A stretch of DNA of 12,180 nucleotides. It comes from UBA4416 sp044357775 (GTDB lineage: Bacteria > Bacteroidota > Bacteroidia > B-17B0 > Aurantibacillaceae). The position numbers and the translations under genes were made by a program. The notes beneath the pieces are model-generated. The model made no database searches. It was given only the letters and a program-made list of their open reading frames with translations, and was not told where the DNA came from. Shown here in pieces: positions 1 through 6,851 of this stretch (positions within the stretch are counted from its first letter, which is position 1; each line of letters opens with the position of its first letter). The stretch is from contig JBIKOX010000079.1 of the NCBI GenBank assembly GCA_044357775.1, forward strand, positions 1 to 12,180, in the 5' to 3' direction.

Positions 1-747
1 CCAGGCTGGTTAATACTTTTGTCAAGTATAAGTATTACATATTTTTTATCGAAAGGATTAAAATGGTTTTTTGATTGGAAGAAAAATATGGATTATATTG
101 TAACAGGGGTAATTTCTCTTATACTAATTATAATTTTTGTCTTAGGATATATTCCGAATTTTGAAAAATCTGAATTCCCTGCAAGTTGGTTTCAATCAGT
201 CAATCCATTAGCAGTTATTTGCTTAGCTCCTCTTTTTTCAATTATTTGGGGTTACCTACATAAAATTAGATTAGAGCCTTCATCTCCTAAAAAAATGGCA
301 ATTGGTTTAGCTTTAGTTGCTGTAGGATACGTTATTATTGCATTTGCAGTAAAAGGCTTAGGTGTAAACGACAAAACAGGAATGACATGTTTATTTGCTT
401 TATACATAATCCATTCGATGGGTGAATTGTGTTTATCTCCAATAGGTTTATCAATGGTTTCTAAATTAGCACCAATTCGTCTTTCTTCATTATTAATGGG
501 CACTTGGTTTTTAGCAAATGCAGCAGCTAATAAATTTGCTGGTACGTTAAGTGCTTTAATTCCTCCAACTCCAGACCCTGCAAATCCCGCTCCAATAGAA
601 TTTCCTTCCTTCGTAGGTTTTCAAATTACAAACTTATACGAGTTTTTTATGGTGTTTATTGTGATGACTAGTGTAGCAGCTAGCATTTTATTTATTTTAA
701 GTTCTTGGTTGCAAAAAATGATCACTGAAAAACAAGTTGAAGCATAA
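1..747 (+). CDS. POT-family proton-coupled peptide transporter, C-terminal part (5' end outside window)
   Basis: This is the C-terminal half of a proton-dependent oligopeptide (POT/PTR2) transporter of the inner membrane, which would import di- and tripeptides with protons. The reading frame is open from base 1, so the TTG at 19 is not a start and the gene continues upstream. About 248 codons remain. Hydrophobic segments alternate with short loops. Two family hallmarks are visible: FQSVNPLAVICLAPLF (the conserved NP...AP segment) and GELCLSPIGLSMVSKLAP followed by LLMGTWFLANA, typical of the last third of POT proteins. A proline-rich loop (PPTPDPANPAP) lies between the last two membrane segments. 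The same GELCLSPIG block recurs in the next gene, so the two are paralogues in tandem. A terminator follows directly. The family is clear; peptide specificity cannot be read from this part. Confidence 0.9.
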   Translation, partial: PGWLILLSSISITYFLSKGLKWFFDWKKNMDYIVTGVISLILIIIFVLGYIPNFEKSEFPASWFQSVNPLAVICLAPLFSIIWGYLHKIRLEPSSPKKMAIGLALVAVGYVIIAFAVKGLGVNDKTGMTCLFALYIIHSMGELCLSPIGLSMVSKLAPIRLSSLLMGTWFLANAAANKFAGTLSALIPPTPDPANPAPIEFPSFVGFQITNLYEFFMVFIVMTSVAASILFILSSWLQKMITEKQVEA

Positions 748-777
748 ATAACAACAAATTTTATATTAATAAAATAC

Positions 778-822
778 CCCCTAATAAACCTAAAATAAAA
801 AATAGATTTATTAGGGGTTTTT
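778..822 (+). terminator. Rho-independent terminator after the first POT gene
   Basis: CCCCTAATAAA (778-788) pairs perfectly with TTTATTAGGGG (807-817). The loop is 18 bases and a run of five T follows (818-822). The hairpin sits 31 bases after the stop of the first transporter and ends 14 bases before the ATG of the second. The two genes are therefore probably separate transcription units, or the second depends on read-through or a promoter inside this short gap. Confidence 0.75.
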
Positions 823-835
823 AATTTCATTGCAT

Positions 836-2350
836 ATGGCTGAATCAACAATTACAATTGAAGAAATACAAAATTTTAAAGGGAAATATCCTAAGCAATT
901 ATGGTATTTATTTTTTAGCGAAATGTGGGAACGTTTTTCGTTTTACGGAATGCGCGGCATGTTGGTGTTTTTTATGGTACATCAATTATCCATGAACGAA
1001 GTAGTAGCTAATTTGCAATATGGCGCCACGCAAGCCTTTGTGTATGCTTTTACATTTGTGGGTGGTTTATTTGCTGATAAAATTTTAGGTCTGCGAAAAT
1101 CCTTATTTTGGGGTGGATTATTAATGATTGTGGGAAGTGTTATTTTAGCAATTGATCCAAAATCATTTTTCTTTCTTGGAATTGCCTTTAATATTATTGG
1201 AACCGGTTTTTTTAAGCCAACCATTTCATCCATTGTTGGAAATTTATATAAGCAAGGAGATAACCGAACGGATGCAGGTTTTTCATTGTTTTATGCTGGC
1301 GTTAATTTAGGTGCTTTGCTTGGTGGGTATTTATGTATTGCAATAGGTAAGGGCCAATTATTTCAAAACTTTATTCCTGCACATTTAGCATGGAATGTTG
1401 CCTTTGGTTTGGCAGCAATTGTTATGGTAGTTAGTTTATTAACTTTTGTTCGAACTCAAAAAAGTCTTGGAAATATTGGTATTTCCCCTTTACTAAATAC
1501 TGAACCTAAAAAACGAAAAGTAATTGAAATCGTAACGTATGTTGGTTCATTAGCAATCATTCCGCTTATTATTTTATTGGTATCTAATTCTGAATACACC
1601 GATGTGTTTATGTTTATTATTGGACCTTGTTCATTATTATATCTCTTTTATGAAATGCGAAGTTTCTCTTTACAAGAAAATAAAAAATTAATTGCGGCAT
1701 TAATTTTTATTTTATTCTCTATTTTTTTCTGGGCATTTTTTGAGCAAAGTGGCGGATCGTTAAGTTTATTTGCAGCAAATAATTTAAATAGTTCGGTTGC
1801 AGGAATGACGCTAGATCCTAATGGAGTTAATAACTCTGCCAATTCATTATTTGTTATTGCCTTTGCTGGTTTGCTAGGATTATTATGGATATGGTTAAGT
1901 AAGCATAAATTAGAACCAAATACAATTGTAAAATTTGGTTTAGGATTTTTATTTTTAGCAGGAGGATTTTATGTTTTTTATTATACTAAGTTTTTCTCTG
2001 ACGCTAATGGAATGACATCGCTTGACTTATTTACATTTGGATGGTTTATCATAACGTTTGGCGAATTGTGTTTATCACCAATTGGCATGTCGATTATGAC
2101 AAAATTATCTCCACAAAAAACACAAGCTGTTTTAATGGGAATGTGGTTTTTGGCAAGTGCCTACGGACAATATTTTGCAGGATTGCTAGGCGCCAACATT
2201 GCGCAGGCATCCGAAAATGCGAGTAATATTGAAAAACTAACTATTTATGCTGATGGTTATAAGCAATTAGCAATCTATGCGCTTATTGCAGGTGTTGTTT
2301 TAATTGCTATTTCGCCTTTGGTGAAAAAATTAATGGGCGGCATAAAATAA
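836..2350 (+). CDS. POT-family peptide MFS transporter (complete)
   Basis: A complete 504-residue proton-coupled oligopeptide transporter of the major facilitator superfamily, expected in the inner membrane and importing small peptides. The N-terminal helix carries the family's ExxER proton-coupling motif (E29, E32, R33 in SEMWERFSFYGMRG). VGGLFADKILG matches the PTR2 signature after the second helix. FFWAFFEQSGGSLSLFA in the middle and GELCLSPIGMSIMTKLSP near the end are further POT signatures. Length is normal for the family and twelve or more hydrophobic segments are visible. I chose the ATG at 836 over a TTG at 830, which adds only two residues. The upstream paralogue and the terminator between them suggest a tandem duplication followed by independent expression. 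The ligand range is inferred from the family only. Confidence 0.93.
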   Translation: MAESTITIEEIQNFKGKYPKQLWYLFFSEMWERFSFYGMRGMLVFFMVHQLSMNEVVANLQYGATQAFVYAFTFVGGLFADKILGLRKSLFWGGLLMIVGSVILAIDPKSFFFLGIAFNIIGTGFFKPTISSIVGNLYKQGDNRTDAGFSLFYAGVNLGALLGGYLCIAIGKGQLFQNFIPAHLAWNVAFGLAAIVMVVSLLTFVRTQKSLGNIGISPLLNTEPKKRKVIEIVTYVGSLAIIPLIILLVSNSEYTDVFMFIIGPCSLLYLFYEMRSFSLQENKKLIAALIFILFSIFFWAFFEQSGGSLSLFAANNLNSSVAGMTLDPNGVNNSANSLFVIAFAGLLGLLWIWLSKHKLEPNTIVKFGLGFLFLAGGFYVFYYTKFFSDANGMTSLDLFTFGWFIITFGELCLSPIGMSIMTKLSPQKTQAVLMGMWFLASAYGQYFAGLLGANIAQASENASNIEKLTIYADGYKQLAIYALIAGVVLIAISPLVKKLMGGIK

Positions 2351-2380
2351 AATTTATTATAATTTATTTTCAAATAACAA

Positions 2381-2412
2381 AAAATCCCGAAGCATCTACT
2401 TCGGGATTTTTT
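2381..2412. terminator. Bidirectional terminator between the POT transporter and hppD
   Basis: AAAATCCCGAAG (2381-2392) and CTTCGGGATTTT (2399-2410) form a perfect 12-bp stem with the six-base loop CATCTA. T follows on the plus strand, and the A-run on the left gives a U-run on the minus transcript. It lies between convergent genes, 31 bases after the transporter stop and about 40 bases beyond the hppD stop, so it can end both transcripts. Confidence 0.88.
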
Positions 2413-2422
2413 CAAATACAAT

Positions 2423-2449
2423 GAGGCTTCGACTCCGCTCAGCCTGACA
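2423..2449. repeat. REP-like palindromic element
   Basis: This short stretch is much richer in G+C than its surroundings and has the arms AGGCT (2424-2428) and AGCCT (2441-2445) around the core TCGACTCCGCTC. It resembles a dispersed extragenic element I recall from many Bacteroidota genomes, with core CTTCGACTCCGCTCAG and variable complementary flanks. It sits between the hppD stop and the shared terminator. There is only one copy here, so its repeat nature rests on recall rather than on this sequence. Confidence 0.55.
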
Positions 2450-2453
2450 AAAC

Positions 2454-3614
2454 TTATAAAGTCCCTCTTAATGCTTGCTCTCTTTCTATTGATTCGAACA
2501 ACGCTTTAAAGTTACCAGCACCAAAACCTTTAGCACCCATACGCTGTATTACTTCATAAAATAAAGTAGGCCTATCTTCTACCGGTTTCGTAAAAATTTG
2601 CAATAAGTAACCTTCTTCATCTGCATCCACTAAAATAGATAATCTTTGAAGTTCTTTAATATCTTCTTTCATCATATCCATGTGTACACCTAATCTTCTT
2701 GGAATATCATCATAATAGGCTTGAGGAGGAGGAGGTAAAAACTCAATTCCACGGGATTTTAATTCGGCAACCGTTTTAATAATATCATCGGTTGCTAAAG
2801 CTAAATGCTGCACACCTGCACCTTCATAAAAATCAATATATTCTTCAATCTGAGATTTTTTCTTTCCTTCAGCTGGTTCGTTAATTGGGAATTTAATACG
2901 ACCATTTCCGTTACTCATTACCTTACTCATTAAAGCTGAATATTCAGTGGTGATTTGTTTGTCGTCAAAGGTTAAAAAGTTCACAAAGCCCATTACGTCC
3001 TCGTACCATTTTACAGTGGCATTCATTTGATTCCAACCCACATTTCCAACCATGTGATCAATAAATTTTAAACCTACAGGCGCTGGGTTGTATTCACTTT
3101 CCCATTTTCTAAATCCTGGTAAAAAATCACCTTTAAAATTTTTGCGTTCAACAAACATGTGAACAGTTTCTCCGTATGTATAAATACCAGCACGAACTAC
3201 TTCGCCATTTTCATCTTTTTCTACAACGGGTTCCATGTAAACTTTTGCACCGCGTTTCACTGTCTCTTCAAATGCCTTGCGAGCATCTTCTACCCATAAA
3301 GCAATTACTTTAACGCCATCACCATGCTTTTTTACATGTTCACCAATTGGCGAATCACTCGTTAAAGCGGTAGTTAAAACTAAACGAATTTTATCTTGTT
3401 TTAAAACATAGGAAACTCTGTCTTTTAATCCTGTTTCTAATCCTGCATAAGCGTAGGATTGAAAGCCGAACGCAGTTTTGTAATAATGTGCCGATTGCTT
3501 TGCATTACCTACATAAAATTCTACATAATCTGTTCCTAATAAGGGCAAGAAATCTTGTGCACCTTCAAATATTTTTTCTAATCCGTATTCTACGTTTTTT
3601 ATTTCTTTTGCCAT
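2454..3614 (-). CDS. hppD: 4-hydroxyphenylpyruvate dioxygenase
   Basis: Converts 4-hydroxyphenylpyruvate and O2 to homogentisate and CO2, the second step of tyrosine catabolism; cytoplasmic, Fe(II)-dependent. The 386-residue protein has the two vicinal-oxygen-chelate halves of the family. The Fe ligands can be placed at H187 (FIDHMVGNV), H270 (GVQHLALATDD) and E354 (TLFYEVIQRMG). LLQIFTKP and the DRPTLF segment before the glutamate are further hallmarks. The frame opens eight codons earlier at a TTG (3638), but that stretch is part of an 8-base-period repeat; the ATG at 3614 gives MAKEIKNVEYGLEKIFEGA, the usual N-terminus as I recall it. It is the last gene of a minus-strand cluster, 178 bases after homogentisate dioxygenase, whose substrate it produces. 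That gap could hold its own promoter. Confidence 0.96.
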   Translation of the reverse strand: MAKEIKNVEYGLEKIFEGAQDFLPLLGTDYVEFYVGNAKQSAHYYKTAFGFQSYAYAGLETGLKDRVSYVLKQDKIRLVLTTALTSDSPIGEHVKKHGDGVKVIALWVEDARKAFEETVKRGAKVYMEPVVEKDENGEVVRAGIYTYGETVHMFVERKNFKGDFLPGFRKWESEYNPAPVGLKFIDHMVGNVGWNQMNATVKWYEDVMGFVNFLTFDDKQITTEYSALMSKVMSNGNGRIKFPINEPAEGKKKSQIEEYIDFYEGAGVQHLALATDDIIKTVAELKSRGIEFLPPPPQAYYDDIPRRLGVHMDMMKEDIKELQRLSILVDADEEGYLLQIFTKPVEDRPTLFYEVIQRMGAKGFGAGNFKALFESIEREQALRGTL

Positions 3615-3619
3615 TTCTT

Positions 3620-3745
3620 TAATTAGTTTATTTGCCAATTCGACAATTAGTCAATTGACTGTGTTTATAATAATTTAATTTATCCTTTATAATTTTTTAA
3701 TTGACTCATCGCCACATTATCTCATTAAAAGACCCACATCGCCAT
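3620..3745. repeat. Degenerate 8-base-period microrepeat upstream of hppD
   Basis: Five octamers start at 3620, 3628, 3636, 3644 and 3652, and each has ATT at positions 3-5. Examples are TAATTAGT, CAATTCGA and CAATTGAC. A second run with the same period starts at 3698, 3706, 3714 and 3722 (TAATTGAC, TCATCGCC and so on), and CATCGCCA recurs at 3707 and 3737. The last unit of the first run creates a perfect 12-base palindrome, AGTCAATTGACT (3649-3660). The array lies in the 5' leader of hppD and ends six bases before its ATG. It resembles a low-complexity intergenic repeat (units like CACATTAG) that I recall from Bacteroidota. Confidence 0.6.
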
Positions 3746-3792
3746 ATAAAGCGAACGTAGTTCTAATTTATTTTTCAAAAGTTTTGATTCCA

Positions 3793-4950
3793 TTATTCCA
3801 CCCAGCTTTTATAATATTTTCCATCATCAATTCCCATCGCAGCTTCTGTAACCATTAATGGCCTAAAAGTATCAACCATCACTGCTAATTCCTGTGTAAC
3901 TGTTTGGCCAATACTGCGCTCCATAGCTCCAGGTGCTGGTCCGTGCGGAATACCTTTTGGATGTAAAGTAATATAACCTTGTTCAATATTATTTCTGCTC
4001 ATAAAATCACCATCTACATAATACAATACTTCATCGCTATCAATATTACTGTGATTGTAAGGAGCAGGAACTGATAATGGATGATAATCATATAAGCGAG
4101 GAACAAACGAACAAACTACAAACGTAGAGGTTTCAAATGTTTGATGCACTGGAGGTGGTTGATGCACGCGACCAGTAATTGGTTCAAAATTATGAATACT
4201 AAATCCATAAGGAAAATTGTACCCATCCCAACCAACAACATCAAAAGGGTGAGTTGCATAAAGTACTTCATGCATCATTCCTTCTTTTTTTATTTTGATA
4301 ATAAAATCACCTTTTTGATCGTAAGTTTCAAGTTCTGTTGGTAATTTAAAATCACGTTCACAAAACGGAGAATGTTCTAACAATTGTCCGGATGAACTTT
4401 TATAACGTTTAGGCGTATAAAATGTCGCAAATGATTCAACGTAAAATAAACGATTTTCTGAAGTTTCAAATTCAATTTGGTAAATCATTCCTCTTGGAAT
4501 AATTAAATAATCACCATACTCAAAATTAATATTACCTAAAAAGGTTCTTAATTTCCCTTTTCCTTTATGAATAAAAATAAGTTCATCAGCATCTGCATTT
4601 TTATAAAAGTAGTTTGTTAAACTTTCGGTTGGTGCGGCTAAACCAATATGGCAATCGCTGTTTAGTAAAACCGTTTTCCTACTTTCTAAAAAATCGGCCG
4701 TTGGTTTTATATCAAATCCTTTTAACAAAAGCGATTTTATATTTTTATCAATAGCTATTTTTGGCTGAACAGAATAACTTTTTAAAATTTCTTTTACTTG
4801 TGTTGGTCGGTGTATGTGATAGGATAAAGAAGAGTGTCCGCTGAATCCTTCGGTACCAAACAATTGCTCGTAATAAAAATTGCCTGAGGTAGATTTAAAA
4901 ATGGTATGGCGTTTTTGAGGAATAGTTCCTAGGTGGTGATAAATGGGCAT
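3793..4950 (-). CDS. hmgA: Homogentisate 1,2-dioxygenase (short cupin form)
   Basis: Opens the ring of homogentisate with O2 to give maleylacetoacetate, the third step of tyrosine breakdown; cytoplasmic and Fe(II)-dependent. The 385-residue protein starts MPIYHHLGTIPQKRHT and contains YEQLFGTEGF and YHIHRPTQV, the N-terminus of the Bacteroidota-type enzyme as I recall it. Two cupin-like halves are visible. Likely Fe ligands in the C-terminal half are H300 (YNHSNID), E307 (SDEVLYYVDG) and H336 (IPHGPAP). The 36-residue spacing between the two histidines equals that in the characterised long enzymes (human H335/H371). D306 is an alternative carboxylate ligand because the spacing H300-E307 is one longer than usual. 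It is shorter than the classical enzymes of about 430-445 residues. A lipoprotein gene ends four bases upstream and hppD follows downstream. Confidence 0.93.
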   Translation of the reverse strand: MPIYHHLGTIPQKRHTIFKSTSGNFYYEQLFGTEGFSGHSSLSYHIHRPTQVKEILKSYSVQPKIAIDKNIKSLLLKGFDIKPTADFLESRKTVLLNSDCHIGLAAPTESLTNYFYKNADADELIFIHKGKGKLRTFLGNINFEYGDYLIIPRGMIYQIEFETSENRLFYVESFATFYTPKRYKSSSGQLLEHSPFCERDFKLPTELETYDQKGDFIIKIKKEGMMHEVLYATHPFDVVGWDGYNFPYGFSIHNFEPITGRVHQPPPVHQTFETSTFVVCSFVPRLYDYHPLSVPAPYNHSNIDSDEVLYYVDGDFMSRNNIEQGYITLHPKGIPHGPAPGAMERSIGQTVTQELAVMVDTFRPLMVTEAAMGIDDGKYYKSWVE

Positions 4951-4954
4951 ATAG

Positions 4955-5506
4955 TTATTTAATTAATGTGGCTTTAACATGCACTGTTTCATCCATTTTT
5001 AGAATTTGATCAACAGAAGCAGTTGCGTCAAAAATGGCTAAAACTCTAAACTGAATATTATCTTCAAAAATATAATTTTTAATATTTACATTTTGTAAGT
5101 CTAACGAAAGTGCTGTAATACCAGTAGGAATCAATGTTTTTGATGCAATAATTTGTTCGCCAACATTTACTGCTTTTATATATATTGTTACAGATTTCAG
5201 GAAATCTAAATTAGCTCCTGTTCCAGAAACAGATAAGTCAAACTTTGTCATTTTAATTTCGTCAACTAAACTTTTTGAAGTTCCTGCTGCACTGAATTTT
5301 GTAGAATTTTGAGTTGGAATATTTGGTGTTGTAAATTCTACGGATGTTGTTGGAGAAACTGCTACTGTAATGCTTGCTGATGGGATTGTTAAATTGGTTG
5401 AGTAGTTAATATCAAACTCCGTTAATTTATTTGCTTCTTCTTTTTTACAAGAACAGTGAATGGTAAAAATTGCAGCAATAATAAAAAAATAGATGAATTT
5501 TTTCAT
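4955..5506 (-). CDS. Small exported lipoprotein of unknown function
   Basis: A 183-residue protein with a lipoprotein signal: two lysines, a hydrophobic stretch, then HCSCKKEE, with the modified cysteine most likely C20 (C18 is possible). The mature part lacks obvious catalytic motifs and is rich in Ser, Thr, Val and Ile with alternating hydrophobic residues, suggesting a beta-sandwich on the cell envelope. Blocks such as FDINYSTNLTIPS, KSLVDEIKMTKFDLSVSG and NLDFLKSVTIYIKA resemble an uncharacterised family of Bacteroidota lipoproteins I recall only vaguely. The gene starts 16 bases after trhO ends, and its stop is four bases before the hmgA ATG, so it is almost certainly cotranscribed with both. 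No enzyme role in tyrosine breakdown is evident from the sequence. Confidence 0.82.
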   Translation of the reverse strand: MKKFIYFFIIAAIFTIHCSCKKEEANKLTEFDINYSTNLTIPSASITVAVSPTTSVEFTTPNIPTQNSTKFSAAGTSKSLVDEIKMTKFDLSVSGTGANLDFLKSVTIYIKAVNVGEQIIASKTLIPTGITALSLDLQNVNIKNYIFEDNIQFRVLAIFDATASVDQILKMDETVHVKATLIK

Positions 5507-5522
5507 GGTAGTGTTTTAAATT

Positions 5523-6593
5523 TTATTTCAAAGATAAATCATTTTTTAATATTTCTGCTAAATTAGGCCGTAACCTGCTTTTATAAACCGATAAACATTC
5601 AGGTCCATTTTTAATTCCGCCTTTTCTTAACTCTCGCTGCATTTCAATTGGTAAAGCAGCAATGTCTTTACACGCAGGCGTGCAACAGCCCTGCATTGTA
5701 GCTGCACATTCATCACATTGTATAAAAAGCAAATGGCAATCGTCATTTTTGCAGTTAACATGTGTATCACAGGATTTGCCGCATTGGTGGCATTTACTCA
5801 AAATATCGTTGGTGATGCGCTCTCCAATTCTCTCATCAAACACAAAGTTAATGCCTCTAAATTTACTTTCTAAACCTTGTTCTTTTACTTCTTTAGCGTA
5901 TTGAATAATGCCGCCCTGAAGGTGATTAACATCTTTAAAACCTTTATACTTTAAATAGGCACTTGCTTTTTCGCAGCGAATTCCACCAGTGCAATACATA
6001 ATTACTTTTCTATCTTCCTGTCCTTTTAAATGATTAACCACTAATGGTAATTCTTCTCTAAAGGTATCAGCATCAGGACAAAACGCGTTATCAAATCTTC
6101 CAACTTCGCTTTCATAATGATTTCGCATATCTACTACAATTGTATTTGGATCTTCAATAGCTTTATTAAATCCTTCGGCATTTAAATAGTTACCTGTATG
6201 AGATGCATCAAAATCAGTATCTTTAATACCATCGGCAACTACCTTTTCTTTTACTTTAATAATTAATTTATAAAATGACTTTCCGTTTCCGTCAACTGCT
6301 ATTTTAAAAGGAACAGTATTAAAGCGCTCGTCATTATATAATTCATTTACAAAAAAATCCCAGTTTGCTATCGGAACACTCATTTGAGCATTAATACCTT
6401 CATGAGCAACATATATTCTACCAAAACAATTTAAATTGGTCCAATTAGTAAATAATTCATCTCGTAATTCCTTTGGATTTTCAATTTTTACATATTTGTA
6501 AAACGAGAAGGTAACACGCTCGATTTTTTCTTGAGCTAAACGCACTTTAAGTTCGTCTTTGTTAATTCGGTTTCTTAATTCAGGCATTTTCAT
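5523..6593 (-). CDS. trhO: tRNA uridine(34) hydroxylase TrhO (rhodanese-related, YceA family)
   Basis: Oxygen-dependent hydroxylation of uridine 34 in tRNA anticodons to 5-hydroxyuridine; cytoplasmic. The 356-residue protein has three parts: an N-terminal domain with FGRIYVAHEGINAQMS (about 57-72), a rhodanese domain (about 145-235) with the active loop CTGGIRCEKAS (C201, R206, C207), and a cysteine-rich C-terminus with ten cysteines between 268 and 308 (CHQCGKSCDTH, QCDECAATMQGCCTPAC) that could bind metal. Length fits the long form of the family with the Cys-rich tail. The ATG at 6593 is used; a second in-frame ATG two codons later (6587) is equally possible. It is the first gene of the minus-strand cluster, 16 bases upstream of the lipoprotein and transcribed away from threonine dehydrogenase. 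Confidence 0.94.
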   Translation of the reverse strand: MKMPELRNRINKDELKVRLAQEKIERVTFSFYKYVKIENPKELRDELFTNWTNLNCFGRIYVAHEGINAQMSVPIANWDFFVNELYNDERFNTVPFKIAVDGNGKSFYKLIIKVKEKVVADGIKDTDFDASHTGNYLNAEGFNKAIEDPNTIVVDMRNHYESEVGRFDNAFCPDADTFREELPLVVNHLKGQEDRKVIMYCTGGIRCEKASAYLKYKGFKDVNHLQGGIIQYAKEVKEQGLESKFRGINFVFDERIGERITNDILSKCHQCGKSCDTHVNCKNDDCHLLFIQCDECAATMQGCCTPACKDIAALPIEMQRELRKGGIKNGPECLSVYKSRLRPNLAEILKNDLSLK

Positions 6594-6629
6594 GTGAAAA
6601 CATTATTGTTTTTTTATAGCCACATGGTT

Positions 6630-6675
6630 TATTCATCATCCTTATTATCAGATGTTTTTGTTTATATGATGAATA
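6630..6675. repeat. 10-bp inverted repeat upstream of trhO
   Basis: TATTCATCAT (6630-6639) is the exact reverse complement of ATGATGAATA (6666-6675), with 26 bases between. It lies 37 bases upstream of the trhO ATG. In a minus-strand transcript starting further upstream it would form a leader hairpin; as DNA it could be an operator. Chance is possible in such AT-rich sequence. Confidence 0.35.
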
Positions 6676-6765
6676 GTTCATAATAGATATAATTGCAGGT
6701 TATACTATTTTTATGTTTAAAATTAATAAAGATTTTTAAATCGATTAAAAATTAAAAGTCATAAT

Positions 6766-6789
6766 TCAAATAAACTCATTTTTATTTGA
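6766..6789. promoter_or_regulatory. Inverted repeat next to the tdh promoter, possible operator
   Basis: TCAAATAAA (6766-6774) and TTTATTTGA (6781-6789) are exact reverse complements around a six-base spacer. The right arm includes TTTG (6785-6788), upstream of the likely -7 box at 6803. A dimeric regulator binding here would sit over the upstream part of the tdh promoter. No T-run follows, so it is not a plus-strand terminator. Confidence 0.35.
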
Positions 6790-6802
6790 GCACATTTTTA
6801 AT

Positions 6803-6810
6803 TACGTTTG
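6803..6810 (+). promoter_or_regulatory. Candidate Bacteroidota -7 box (TAnnTTTG) for tdh
   Basis: TACGTTTG matches the Bacteroidota -7 consensus exactly. It would place the transcription start near 6815-6818 and give a leader of roughly 35 bases to the ATG at 6852. The upstream TTTG at 6785-6788 is only 14 bases away, shorter than the usual spacing for the -33 element, so the upstream half of the promoter is uncertain. Confidence 0.45.
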
Positions 6811-6851
6811 TAAAGGTAGTGAAAAAGTAAAAAACACAACTGATTTTTATC

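Noticed and set aside
252..503. Minus-strand open frame inside the first transporter
   Set aside because: It is antisense to well-matched POT sequence and its translation has no recognisable domain. The same holds for frames at 621-851, 982-1233 and 1648-1842.
2041..2226. Plus-strand open frame within the second transporter
   Set aside because: It overlaps the conserved GELCLSPIG region of the transporter in another frame and shows no protein features of its own.
3615..3638. TTG-initiated eight-codon extension of hppD
   Set aside because: These codons are part of the octamer repeat, and the downstream ATG gives the usual N-terminus of the enzyme.
4141..4344. Plus-strand open frame opposite hmgA
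   Set aside because: It is antisense to conserved cupin sequence and has no supporting features.
5662..5904. Plus-strand open frame rich in Cys, His and Ser opposite trhO
   Set aside because: Its composition only mirrors the cysteine-rich tail of TrhO on the other strand.
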